Source of the DNA: Mesorhizobium shangrilense
GTDB taxonomy: Bacteria > Pseudomonadota > Alphaproteobacteria > Rhizobiales > Rhizobiaceae
Length of the DNA: 64,000 nt
Assembly (NCBI RefSeq): GCF_040537815.1
Contig: NZ_JBEWSZ010000001.1
Span: forward strand, 4,402,001 to 4,466,000
Reading direction: 5' to 3'
A program made the translations under genes and the position numbers. Below the pieces are notes generated by a model. It did not search any database. It was not told where the DNA came from and saw only the letters and a list, made by a program, of their open reading frames with translations. Each line of letters opens with the position of its first letter. Within the stretch, counting starts at the first letter, position 1. Below are positions 34,235 through 42,573 of this stretch, one piece after another.

Positions 34235-34742
34235 CGGCGGCATGCGTTTCCTTGCCGGATAGGCTCCGGCCCAGGCCGGCTGATCCAGTGATGGCCTGCG
34301 GCCAGGCCATCACATCGAAGGCGCCGTGCGAGATTGCGCGGCGCTCGCGGTCGGCGTGAGATGGCGGTAAACCACTCGCGGGCGATGGCGGCGGCCTTGC
34401 CTGACAGATCGTGCTTGATCTCGTCGCAGGCGTCGTGCCGGGCAGGCTGAAAAAAGCGCCAGCCGCTACGCGGACCGGTCATCATCCCTTGTCACGATAC
34501 ACTCGGTGCGAGGCACTGGCACTGGCGCCTCCCTATCTAAAAACTTCCTGCGGGCGCGTGCATGGACAGGCACTTAATATTATAATAGCATACCATTATA
34601 ACTCGCGGAGGAGCGCTGGATCCCCGGTTTGCAAGGGAAATCAGCGAGCGAAATGTCGATCCTGTTTTACGTCGTCGCGCGGCTTGCGTCCCGCGCGAGC
34701 GACGCCGACCCAAGGCGCTGTCAAAAAGCACGGGAGGAAAAC
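34235..34742. other. 508-bp intergenic region
   Basis: No convincing gene. An 11-bp perfect hairpin GTGATGGCCTG-CGGC-CAGGCCATCAC (34288-34313) could terminate or stabilise transcripts from the left. Around 34340-34450 the minus strand can be read as DACDEIKHDLSGKAAAIAREW, which looks protein-like but has no good start, so it may be a remnant. The right end is AT-rich and holds the TTATAATAGCAT site at 34580 and the promoter of the amino-acid-type transporter. Confidence 0.5.
34580..34591 (+). promoter_or_regulatory. TTATAATAGCAT operator copy 1
   Basis: One of five copies of TTATAATAGC(A/T)T between 34.5 and 57.1 kb, all in promoter regions. Here it is 152 bp upstream of the amino-acid-type binding-protein gene and includes a TATAAT hexamer, so operator and -10 element may overlap. 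The GntR regulator at 43904-44674 is the best candidate binder. Confidence 0.55.
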
Positions 34743-35552
34743 ATGCGGACTTTCCTGGGAGGGGCCGGCGCTTTGCTCGCCGGCATCGTACTGGCGCTAT
34801 CAGCGCTGCTGCCATCCATCGCCTCGGCGCAATCGGTCGACGAGATCATTTCGCGCGGCAAGCTGGTCGTCGCCATCGACACCACGACACCGCCCTACGG
34901 CTTTCTCGACGCCAACCTGAAGCCGACCGGTTTCGATATCGAGGTCGCCAACAAGATGGGCGAAGCGCTCGGCGTACCCGTCGAATTCGTTACCGTCACC
35001 TCTCCGGGCCGCATTCCGGCGCTGCTGACCAAGCAGGTCGACGCGGTGATCTCGATCTTCTCGATCACGCCGGCGCGCGCCATCCAGATCGATTATTCCA
35101 TCCCCTATGCCGGACAGTCGGCCGTGGTGATCGCGCCGAAGAGCAGCAGCATCAAGGGCGTCGCAGACCTGGTCGGCAAGAAGGTCGGCCTGACACGCGG
35201 CACCGGCGAGGACGGTCTGCTGACCAAGGCCGCAGAAGCCAACCCAGGCATCGAGATCCTGCGCTTCGATGACTACTCCTCGCTGCTGCAGGCGATGGTG
35301 TCCGGCCAGATCGACGCCATGGGCGGCGGCGACTATGGCGAGATCTACCTGAAGAAGGCGCAGAATGGCGACGCCTTCGAACAGAAATACGTGCTGAAGA
35401 CCTTCTATTTCGGCATTGGCGTCGCCAAGGGCAACGACAATCTGCGCCAGTGGATCAACACCTGGCTGTTCACCATGAAGACCGACGGCACGCTGGACGC
35501 GCTGTCGGTGAAATACCGCAATCAGCCACTCCCTGTTCTGCCGGTATTCTGA
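34743..35552 (+). CDS. Amino-acid-type (family 3) ABC substrate-binding protein
   Basis: Periplasmic binding protein of 269 residues with a signal peptide ending near SIASAQ. Family 3 signatures are clear: GKLVVAIDTTTPPYGFLD near residue 36, GFDIEVANKMGEALGV near 60 and DAVISIFSITPARA near 98. Ligands in this family are polar amino acids, opines and some organic acids. The gene is probably controlled by the TTATAATAGCAT site upstream, linking it to the sugar-acid regulon. ATG 34743 follows GGGAGGAAAAC. Confidence 0.87.
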   Translation: MRTFLGGAGALLAGIVLALSALLPSIASAQSVDEIISRGKLVVAIDTTTPPYGFLDANLKPTGFDIEVANKMGEALGVPVEFVTVTSPGRIPALLTKQVDAVISIFSITPARAIQIDYSIPYAGQSAVVIAPKSSSIKGVADLVGKKVGLTRGTGEDGLLTKAAEANPGIEILRFDDYSSLLQAMVSGQIDAMGGGDYGEIYLKKAQNGDAFEQKYVLKTFYFGIGVAKGNDNLRQWINTWLFTMKTDGTLDALSVKYRNQPLPVLPVF

Positions 35553-35619
35553 CCCATCCATTGCCAGTCCGGGCGGGGCCGTTGTTGCATCGGCCCCGCT
35601 TCCCTGACCTCGTGACGGG

Positions 35620-36291
35620 ATGCCCATGCAAACCGCCCTGCAATTCGGCCCGATCCTTGTCCATCTCGACCTGTTGCTGCGCGGCCTGGAGAAGACTATC
35701 CAGCTGGCTGTAATGTCGATCCTGTTTGGCACCGCCATAGGCGTCCTCGGCGCCGTCGGCCGCAGCTTCGGCCCGCGCTTTTTGTCGTGGCCGATCGCCT
35801 GTTATGTCGAGCTGATCCGCAACACGCCGCTGTTGATCCAGCTCTATTTCGTGTTCTTCTCGCTGCCGTTGTTCGGCTTCAAATTGTCCAGCAACACGGC
35901 CGCTATCGTCGCGCTGTCGATCCATCTCGGCGCCTATGCGACGGAGATATTACGCGCCGGCATAGAAGCCATTCCGGGGGAACAGATCGAGGCCGCCAAA
36001 TCGCTCGGCCTCGGCCGCTACCGCATCATCCGCCATGTCGTGCTGGTGCCGGCGGCGCGCGCTGTCTACCCGTCGCTGTCGGCGCAATTCATCCTGCAGA
36101 TCATGGGCACCTCGATCGTCGGCGCCATCGCGGCGGAGGAACTGACGGCGGTCGCCAACAACCTGGTCATGCAGACCTTCCGCAGCTTCGAGGTCTACAT
36201 CATCATCGCCATCATCTATTTCGTACTGGTGCAGGCCGCCAGCCTGCTCTTCGCCGGCATAGGCAAGCTCATGTTCCGCTGGAAGGCCTGA
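35620..36291 (+). CDS. Amino-acid-type ABC permease (HisM/Q family) 1
   Basis: A 223-residue permease with about five hydrophobic segments. It has the family N-terminal region LRGLEKTIQLAVMSILFG, the ELIRNTPLLIQLYF segment and the EAA-like loop EQIEAAKSLGLGRYRIIRHV near residue 125. It is followed 3 bp later by a second permease of the same family. A second ATG at 35626 is possible. Confidence 0.9.
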   Translation: MPMQTALQFGPILVHLDLLLRGLEKTIQLAVMSILFGTAIGVLGAVGRSFGPRFLSWPIACYVELIRNTPLLIQLYFVFFSLPLFGFKLSSNTAAIVALSIHLGAYATEILRAGIEAIPGEQIEAAKSLGLGRYRIIRHVVLVPAARAVYPSLSAQFILQIMGTSIVGAIAAEELTAVANNLVMQTFRSFEVYIIIAIIYFVLVQAASLLFAGIGKLMFRWKA

Positions 36292-36294
36292 GCG

Positions 36295-36987
36295 ATGAGC
36301 CTGCGCGATTTCGGCCCCAACGAGCTGATGTTCCTGCTCTTGGCGACACGCTGGACGATCCTGCTTGCGCTGGTCGCCTTTGCCGGCGGCGGCCTGATCG
36401 GCCTCGTGGTGGCGGCGATCCGCGTGGCGCCGACGCGGCCGCTGCGCTGGCTGGCCGCCGGCTACATCCAGTTCTTCATGGGCACGCCGATCCTGATCCA
36501 GCTGTTCATGGCCTACTACGGCGCATCCTTCCTCGGCTACCGGCCGGACCCGTGGGTGGCCGCCGCCGTGACCTTCTCGCTCAACGGCGGCGCTTTCTTC
36601 GGCGAGATCTTTCGCGGCGCCATCGAGGCGATCCCCCGTGGACAATGGGAAGCCGCGACAGCGCTCGGCTTCCGCTTTGTCAGGACACTGCGGCTGGTGA
36701 TCATCCCGCAGGCAATAAGGCTGATGCTGCCGCCGACCGTCGGCTTCATGGTGCAGATCGTCAAGACGACGTCCATCGCCTCGCTGATCGGGCTGACCGA
36801 ACTCGCCCGCGCCGCCACGCAGGTCAACACCGTCACCTTCCAGCCAGTGATGGTGTTCGGCACGGTGTCGCTGATCTACTTTGCTTTGTGCTGGCCGCTG
36901 TCGCTTTATGCCGGCTATCTCGAGCGTCGTTTCGCCACCGGTATGACCCGTAAGGTCGAGAAGCCGCTGGTCATGTCGGCTGTTTGA
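36295..36987 (+). CDS. Amino-acid-type ABC permease (HisM/Q family) 2
   Basis: A 230-residue permease with ATRWTILLALVAFAGGGLIG at the N-terminus, GTPILIQLFMAYYG near 63, and the EAA-like loop GQWEAATALGFRFVRTLRLV near residue 117. It forms the heterodimeric channel with the preceding permease. No ATPase gene follows: the next gene is convergent and starts 2 bp from this stop codon, so an ATPase must be supplied from elsewhere. Confidence 0.9.
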   Translation: MSLRDFGPNELMFLLLATRWTILLALVAFAGGGLIGLVVAAIRVAPTRPLRWLAAGYIQFFMGTPILIQLFMAYYGASFLGYRPDPWVAAAVTFSLNGGAFFGEIFRGAIEAIPRGQWEAATALGFRFVRTLRLVIIPQAIRLMLPPTVGFMVQIVKTTSIASLIGLTELARAATQVNTVTFQPVMVFGTVSLIYFALCWPLSLYAGYLERRFATGMTRKVEKPLVMSAV

Positions 36988-36988
36988 G

Positions 36989-37870
36989 TCAGCCCTTGAA
37001 AGCCGGCAGGGTCAGGCCCTTGACGCCGACGTCGAGCGCGAACAATCCACCCGGATTCTTCTGGCCGACGAAATGGCTGGCTGGACGCCTGAGCACGGCC
37101 GACGTGACATAGAGGATGTCGAGATCCTTGCCGCCGAATTCGCAGCAGGTCGGCAGGTCGGTCGGCAGAACCACCGTCTCCATCAGCTCGCCATCAGGAT
37201 CGTAGCGGCAGACCTTGCTGGTCACCGGGATGGTCACCCAGTAACAGCCCTCGGCATCAACCGTGGCGCCATCGGCGACGCCGCCGGTCGCCGTCATGTC
37301 GATGAAGGTGCGGCGGTTTTCGATGTCGCCGGTGGCGGGGTCGAAATCATAGGACCAGACGGCGCCGGCATGGCTGTCGGAGAAATACATCGTCTTCGAA
37401 TCCGGGCTCCAGGCCAGGCCATTGGAGCAGCCGATGCCGTCGATCATCTTGTGCACCGAAAGGTCGGGATCGAGCCGGTAGAGCGCGCCGATGAATTCGA
37501 TCGGCTGGCCCGGCACCTCGAACATCGAGCCCGACCAGAAGCGACCCTGGCGGTCCGGCTTGCCATCATTGAAGCGGGTCTTCGGCATATGCGCTTCCGG
37601 ATCGACGATCGCCTCGAATTTGCCGGTTGCCGGGTCGAAGAAATGGAAGCCGTCGGTCATGGTCAGCACCAGGCCGCCCTTCTCGCGCAGGCCAAGGCAG
37701 CCGAGATATTCGGCAGTCTCGAAGACCTCGTCCTTGCCCGTCGCGGGGTCATAGCGGTGGATCAGCTTCTTCCAGATGTCGATCCACCAGAGCACGCCGG
37801 CCTTCGGGTCCCACAGCGTGCCTTCGCCGAGTTCAGCCCTGGCATCGACGACACAGGTGATTTCGACCAT
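36989..37870 (-). CDS. SMP-30/gluconolactonase-family lactonase
   Basis: Beta-propeller lactonase of 293 residues expected to hydrolyse a sugar lactone to the aldonate. Metal-site segments are visible: LGEGTLWDP near residue 14 (Glu), FNDGKPDRQGRFWSGSM near 108 (Asn), and GLAWSPDSKTMYFSDS and GVADGATVDAEGCYW for the later propeller blades (Asp). As the last gene of the ribose-type transporter operon it suggests that the imported sugar is oxidised to a lactone. ATG 37870 lies 3 bp after the stop codon of the preceding permease. Confidence 0.88.
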   Translation of the reverse strand: MVEITCVVDARAELGEGTLWDPKAGVLWWIDIWKKLIHRYDPATGKDEVFETAEYLGCLGLREKGGLVLTMTDGFHFFDPATGKFEAIVDPEAHMPKTRFNDGKPDRQGRFWSGSMFEVPGQPIEFIGALYRLDPDLSVHKMIDGIGCSNGLAWSPDSKTMYFSDSHAGAVWSYDFDPATGDIENRRTFIDMTATGGVADGATVDAEGCYWVTIPVTSKVCRYDPDGELMETVVLPTDLPTCCEFGGKDLDILYVTSAVLRRPASHFVGQKNPGGLFALDVGVKGLTLPAFKG

Positions 37871-37872
37871 GG

Positions 37873-38841
37873 TCAGCCCTCTTTTCCGCGCAGCTTGCCG
37901 CCGAGACCGGCAAAGGTTTCGCTGCCGATCGACACGGTGAGCAGGATCACCGCGCCATAGACGATGAGCAGCGCACCGCTCGACAGGTTCAGCGCCGGCA
38001 AAAGGCCGGTCAGGATGGTGAGCACCATGGCACCGGCGACGGTGCCCAGATAATGCCCGCTGCCGCCGAGGATCGAGGCACCGCCGATGGCGACCGCCGC
38101 GATCGAGGTGAACAGATAGGCGTCGCCCATGCCGAGATAGGCCTGGCCGGAATAGCCGGTCAGAAGCATGCCGGCGAAGGCGGCGGTGAGGCCGGAGATC
38201 ACATAGGTCAGGATGGTGGTGCGCGCCGTCGGCACGCCGGAGAATTCGGCCACCGTGGCGCTGGTGCCGAGCGCATAGAGATGGCGGCCGAACGCCGCCT
38301 TGGAGAGCAGCAGGGTCGCCACCAGCGTCAAGGCCAGCCAGATCACCGCGATGACCGGGAAGCCACTGACGCGCCCGACAGACAGGAACTGGATCAAGGC
38401 AGGCGCCGAGGGTGTCGGCGAGCCGCCGGTCAGCACCAGGATCAGGCCTTGCAGGATGACATTGGTGGCCAGCGTCATGATGATCGGCGGCACGCCGAAC
38501 CGGGCGACGCCGACGCCGTTGATCAGCCCGATGAAGGCACCACCGGCAAGCAGCAGCGGCATGACCCAGGCCAGCGGCAGGTCCTGGCCGCCGCACAGCA
38601 GCGCCATGACGATGGCCGCCGAATTGAGCACCCAGGGCACCGACAGGTCGATGCCGCCGCCGATGATGACGACGGTCTGGCCAAGCGCGACGATGCCGAC
38701 AAAGGCGGCCAACACGATCGTCGAGCGCATGTTGGAAACCGAGAGGAAGCCCGGCGAGAACAGCGCCGTGACCAGCAGCAGCACCACCATGCCGGCATAG
38801 GCGAGCACGATGAGCCGGTTGCGGGCGAGGAAGGCGCTCAT
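37873..38841 (-). CDS. Ribose-type ABC transporter permease 2
   Basis: RbsC-family permease of 322 residues with about eight to ten hydrophobic segments. Signatures are QTVVIIGGGIDLSVPWVLN near 55, PPIIMTLATNVILQGL near 118 and AVAIGGASILGGSGHYLGT near 255. It overlaps the preceding permease gene by ATGA. Two different permeases in one operon suggest a heterodimeric channel. The long in-frame extension upstream is antisense-like read-through of the neighbouring gene and is not used. Confidence 0.9.
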   Translation of the reverse strand: MSAFLARNRLIVLAYAGMVVLLLVTALFSPGFLSVSNMRSTIVLAAFVGIVALGQTVVIIGGGIDLSVPWVLNSAAIVMALLCGGQDLPLAWVMPLLLAGGAFIGLINGVGVARFGVPPIIMTLATNVILQGLILVLTGGSPTPSAPALIQFLSVGRVSGFPVIAVIWLALTLVATLLLSKAAFGRHLYALGTSATVAEFSGVPTARTTILTYVISGLTAAFAGMLLTGYSGQAYLGMGDAYLFTSIAAVAIGGASILGGSGHYLGTVAGAMVLTILTGLLPALNLSSGALLIVYGAVILLTVSIGSETFAGLGGKLRGKEG

Positions 38842-39869
38842 TGGACGCGGCTCCTTGCGGCCTTTTCGGCGACGGAACTGGCCAGCACTGAGAGCAGCAG
38901 GATAACGCCGGAAGCGACCGGCTGCCAGTAGCTCGACACATGCAGGACGAAGACCAGGTTGCCGATCAGGGTGAGCACGAAGGCGCCGATCAGCGTGCCG
39001 GCGAGATGGCCCCGGCCGCCGAACAGGCTGACGCCGCCGATCACCGCCGCCGCCACCGAAGGCAGGATGTAGTCCTTGCCGATGGTCGGCGATCCGGCGC
39101 CGGTCTGCGTCACCAGGAAGAGGGCAGCGCCCGCCGCGAACAGGCCGGAGAGGCCGTAGGTGATGAGGTTGACGCGGGTGATCGAGACCCCCGACAGGAA
39201 GGCCGATTTCTCGTTGGAGCCGGTCGCCTGGATGGCGATGCCGACCCGCGTCGCGCGGAACCACCACCAGAACAGCAGAAGTGCCAGAAGCATCCAGACC
39301 GGGCTGGTCAGGCCGATGAGTTGTGCGGAGGCGAAGCTGACCCACCAGGCGGGAACGCTGCCGCCATCCGTCGGCAGGATGATCATGGCGACACCGTTGA
39401 GGATCGACCAAGTGGCGAGCGTCACCAGGAAGGGCTGCAGCTTGAGCAGCGAGATCAAAAGGCCGTTGAGCGCACCGATCAGGAAGCCAAGCGCCAGGAT
39501 GATCAGCATCCCGAGCGCCGTGGTCGATGGATCATCGGTGAAGCGCGTTGCCGCGATCACCGTGCCGAGGCTGATCATGCCGCCGATCGACAGGTCGATG
39601 CCGCCGCGCACCAGCACGATGGTCTGGCCGGTCGCCGCCAGCATCAGCGTCATTGCCGCGGCCGTATCGAGGTTGAGTTCATCCAGCGAAAAGACGCCGG
39701 ACTGCAAGCTGCCATAGATGGCGACGATCAAGGCCAGCATCAGGCAAGCGACCAGGAACGGCGCGCGGTCGAGCACGCGGCCACGCCAATCGATGCCCGG
39801 CGCGGCTTGATTCATTTCAGCAGGCCTTTGCGCCATTTCCACAGGTCTCTCAGCGACGGACATCACCAT
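38838..39869 (-). CDS. Ribose-type ABC transporter permease 1
   Basis: RbsC-family permease of 343 residues, with QTIVLVRGGIDLSIGGMISL near 83, QPFLVTLATWSILNGVAMI near 145 and AVIGGVSLFGGRGHLAGT near 283. It follows the ATPase gene by 3 bp and overlaps permease 2 by 4 bp. The N-terminal 25 residues are hydrophilic, which is normal for the family. Confidence 0.9.
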   Translation of the reverse strand: MVMSVAERPVEMAQRPAEMNQAAPGIDWRGRVLDRAPFLVACLMLALIVAIYGSLQSGVFSLDELNLDTAAAMTLMLAATGQTIVLVRGGIDLSIGGMISLGTVIAATRFTDDPSTTALGMLIILALGFLIGALNGLLISLLKLQPFLVTLATWSILNGVAMIILPTDGGSVPAWWVSFASAQLIGLTSPVWMLLALLLFWWWFRATRVGIAIQATGSNEKSAFLSGVSITRVNLITYGLSGLFAAGAALFLVTQTGAGSPTIGKDYILPSVAAAVIGGVSLFGGRGHLAGTLIGAFVLTLIGNLVFVLHVSSYWQPVASGVILLLSVLASSVAEKAARSRVQ

Positions 39870-39872
39870 GCC

Positions 39873-41375
39873 TCAAGCAGCCTCGCTTTCAAGCATGGCG
39901 GCGCGCAAAATGCCCGCCTCCGAGATGCGGTCGCCTTCGAGCGTCGCGGCGACACGGCCGTTGCGCATCACCAGCACGCGGTCGGCGACGTGGACGAGTT
40001 CCGGCATGTCGCTGGAATGGAACAGGATCGCGTAGCCCTTGGCCGCGAGATCACGCATCAGTTGGAATATCTCGCCCTTCGTGCCGACATCGACGCCGCG
40101 CGTCGGGTCGTAGAGCAGGAGCACGCGCGCTTGCGTCAACAGCATCTTGCCGAAGATCACCTTCTGCTGGTTGCCGCCGGACAAGGTGCCGGCAAGCTGC
40201 TCTGAGGTGCCGGCCTTGATGTGCAGGAAGTCGACCATCTCCTTGACCAGCGCCGCCTCCTTTTGCCGGCTTAGAAAGCCGTTTTCCGTGAAGCGCTTGA
40301 TGACGGACAGGGTGAGGTTCTCGCGCACGCTCTTGGTCAGAAGCAGGCCCTGGCCGCGTCGATCCTCCGGCACCAGCGCGATGCCGTCCTTGCCGGTCAG
40401 GGCCTGGCGCGGATTGTTGATCGAGACGGGTTTGCCCCACAGCTCGATGGCGCCGCTGGCCTTGGTCGCTCCAAACAGCGCCTGGAACAGCTCGCGCTGG
40501 CCGTGGCCCTGCAGGCCGCCGACCCCGAGCACCTCGCCCTCGCGCAAGGCAAGGTCAACACCGGAGAGCCGGCTGCCGCTGGAAAACCCCTTGACCTTGA
40601 GCGCGATGCGATCGGTCGCGGTGGCTACGCGCTCGGGATAGAGCCGGTCTAGGTGCCGGCCGATCATCTGGGTGACGATCTCGTTGTCCGACACCGCATT
40701 GGCCTCGTGCACCGCGATGGTGCTGCCATTACGAAAAATGGTCAGCCGGTCGGCGATGGCGCGCACCTCGGCCATGCGATGCGAAATGAAGATGACCAGC
40801 CGGCCCTCCGCGGCCAGTTGCCGGGTGAGGTTGAGCAACCACTCGGCTTCGCGCGCGGGCAGCGCCGACGTCGCCTCATCGAGGATGAGGATGCGCGGGT
40901 CCTTGGCCAGCCCCTTGGCGATTTCGACGATCTGCCGTTCCGCCAGTGTCAGCCGCCGCAATTCCTGGTCGGGACGAAGTGGCGGAAAATTGTATTTGTC
41001 GAGCAACGCCAGCGTCTTGCGGCGCATCTCCGCACGGTTGACGGTCCGCAGCATTGTTCTTGGCTCGTGTCGGAACCAGATGTTCTGTTCGACGCTGAGA
41101 TCGGGGATCAGCGACAGCTCCTGGAAGACGGCGGCGATACCGCGCGCCTGGGCAGCATCCGGATTGGCCGGGCGATAATCCCTGCCGTGGACCAGGATCG
41201 AGCCGCCATCGTGCTTCACCGCGCCGGACAGGATCTGGATGAAGGTGCTCTTTCCCGCGCCATTCTCGCCCAGCAAAGCGTGCACTTCGCCGGCGCGCGC
41301 GCTGAATGTCGCCTCGCTCAGCGCAACGATGCCGCCATAGCGTTTGGACAGGCCTGTGACGGTGACGAGGTCCAT
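39873..41375 (-). CDS. Ribose-type ABC transporter ATP-binding protein
   Basis: Tandem-domain RbsA-type ATPase of 500 residues. The first domain has GENGAGKST near residue 36, RRLTLAERQIVEIAKGL near 135 and ILILDEATSAL near 158. The second has LSGGNQQKVIFGKML near 390 and the degenerate Walker B VLLLYDPTRGVDVGTK near 408, normal for this family. ATG 41375 gives the usual start MDLVTVTGLSKRYGG; ATG 41405 would add ten residues and has a poor ribosome binding site. Confidence 0.92.
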   Translation of the reverse strand: MDLVTVTGLSKRYGGIVALSEATFSARAGEVHALLGENGAGKSTFIQILSGAVKHDGGSILVHGRDYRPANPDAAQARGIAAVFQELSLIPDLSVEQNIWFRHEPRTMLRTVNRAEMRRKTLALLDKYNFPPLRPDQELRRLTLAERQIVEIAKGLAKDPRILILDEATSALPAREAEWLLNLTRQLAAEGRLVIFISHRMAEVRAIADRLTIFRNGSTIAVHEANAVSDNEIVTQMIGRHLDRLYPERVATATDRIALKVKGFSSGSRLSGVDLALREGEVLGVGGLQGHGQRELFQALFGATKASGAIELWGKPVSINNPRQALTGKDGIALVPEDRRGQGLLLTKSVRENLTLSVIKRFTENGFLSRQKEAALVKEMVDFLHIKAGTSEQLAGTLSGGNQQKVIFGKMLLTQARVLLLYDPTRGVDVGTKGEIFQLMRDLAAKGYAILFHSSDMPELVHVADRVLVMRNGRVAATLEGDRISEAGILRAAMLESEAA

Positions 41376-41441
41376 GAGGTTACTCTCGAAAAGCTCTCCC
41401 GACATCTTGCGATGCCGGGAGACAGGGTCGTGGTACGGATC

Positions 41442-42509
41442 TTATTTGGTGCCGGCGGCTTCGGCGGCGGTGATCTCGACCCAGTCGGGCGTGATCGGCA
41501 GCGTCAGGCCGGGCGCCTGATCGGGGAAGGCGTTTTCGCCGACCGCGATCTTGATCATCTTGGTGCCCGGGTAGAGCTTGGACTCGAAGGGATCGGTGGT
41601 GACGAAGTCACCCTTGACCGAAACGGAGCGTTCGGCTGGCTTCTTGCCGGTGTCGAGAATGTCGACCGCCAGCTTGATGGCTTCCGACGACAGATAGGCC
41701 GGGTTGGAGCCGAGGATGCATTTCGCACCTTGCGTCTGCGCACAGGTGAGAGCCGCGACATTGTAGGAGAAGCCGACGACCGGGACGATCGGCCGCCCGG
41801 CATCCTTCAGCGCCTGGATGGCGCCCGAGCCGTAGCCTTGCGTCATGATGCCGTCGATCTTGGGATTGGCGGCAAGCAGGGCCGCGACGCCCGACTGTTC
41901 CGGTCCAAGCGCATAGTTGCCGTTGTAGTAGCCGACGACCTTGATGTCGGGATATTTGGCCAGCACCTTCTCATAGCCCTGCTGAAGCTGCGCAGAGATC
42001 GGCGCGCCGGCCAGGCCCCGGTCGAGGATGATGTTGCCCTTGCCGCCGAGCTGCGTGGCCATCCATTCGGCCATCACCGAGGGAATGCGGTCCCAGTCGG
42101 AGGCGACGGCGAAAGCGCAGGGCTCGGTCACCACCTGGTCGAAGCTGATGACGACGATGCCGGCGTCGCAGGCCTTCTTGATGGTCGGGTTCAACGCCGA
42201 ATCCGAACCGGCATCGACAAGGATGGCGTCGGGCTTCTGGCGGACGATGTTGTTCAGCGAATTGATCTGCGCCTGGACGGTGTTCTCGACATTCTCGATC
42301 TTCAGGTCGACGCGGCCCTTCAGCGGCCCCTTGTTCACAGACACGGTGGCGACACGCTCCATCTGCTGGCGCCAGTCGTTGCCGACGAAATTGTTCGAGA
42401 GATAGATGGTGTAGGGCTTCTTGTCCTCGGCGTGGCCGGCATGCATGCCGATTGCCATCATGGCGGTGGCGAGGGCTGCAAGACCGATGTTACGGCTCAA
42501 CGATTTCAT
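41442..42509 (-). CDS. Sugar ABC transporter binding protein, paralogue B
   Basis: Type I periplasmic binding protein of 355 residues with a signal peptide ending near GHAED. It is a close paralogue of the protein encoded just upstream: KKPYTIYLSNNFVGNDWRQQ, NKGPLKGRVDLK, QINSLNNIVRQKP and PTIKKACDAGIVV are nearly identical, whereas the ligand-facing segments (for example EPCAFAVASDWDRIPS against ADCAYKLHSDFDIMAN) differ. GGAGGAGAAAATC precedes the ATG. The pair probably gives one transporter two ligand specificities. Confidence 0.9.
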   Translation of the reverse strand: MKSLSRNIGLAALATAMMAIGMHAGHAEDKKPYTIYLSNNFVGNDWRQQMERVATVSVNKGPLKGRVDLKIENVENTVQAQINSLNNIVRQKPDAILVDAGSDSALNPTIKKACDAGIVVISFDQVVTEPCAFAVASDWDRIPSVMAEWMATQLGGKGNIILDRGLAGAPISAQLQQGYEKVLAKYPDIKVVGYYNGNYALGPEQSGVAALLAANPKIDGIMTQGYGSGAIQALKDAGRPIVPVVGFSYNVAALTCAQTQGAKCILGSNPAYLSSEAIKLAVDILDTGKKPAERSVSVKGDFVTTDPFESKLYPGTKMIKIAVGENAFPDQAPGLTLPITPDWVEITAAEAAGTK

Positions 42510-42573
42510 GATTTTCTCCTCCCGTTTCTTTTCGAATATCGGCGCCGGCCATCGGCGCACGGCGTTGGCCAGC

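Noticed and set aside
33832..34485. Minus-strand frame of about 217 codons
   Set aside because: It overlaps two well-supported membrane-protein genes. Only a short central part looks protein-like, noted as a possible remnant instead.
34580..34591. TTATAATAGCAT as nothing more than a -10 promoter element
   Set aside because: A TATAAT hexamer is inside the motif, but conservation continues through GCAT in sites of both orientations, and one copy is part of a palindrome at the regulator gene. An operator overlapping the promoter fits better.
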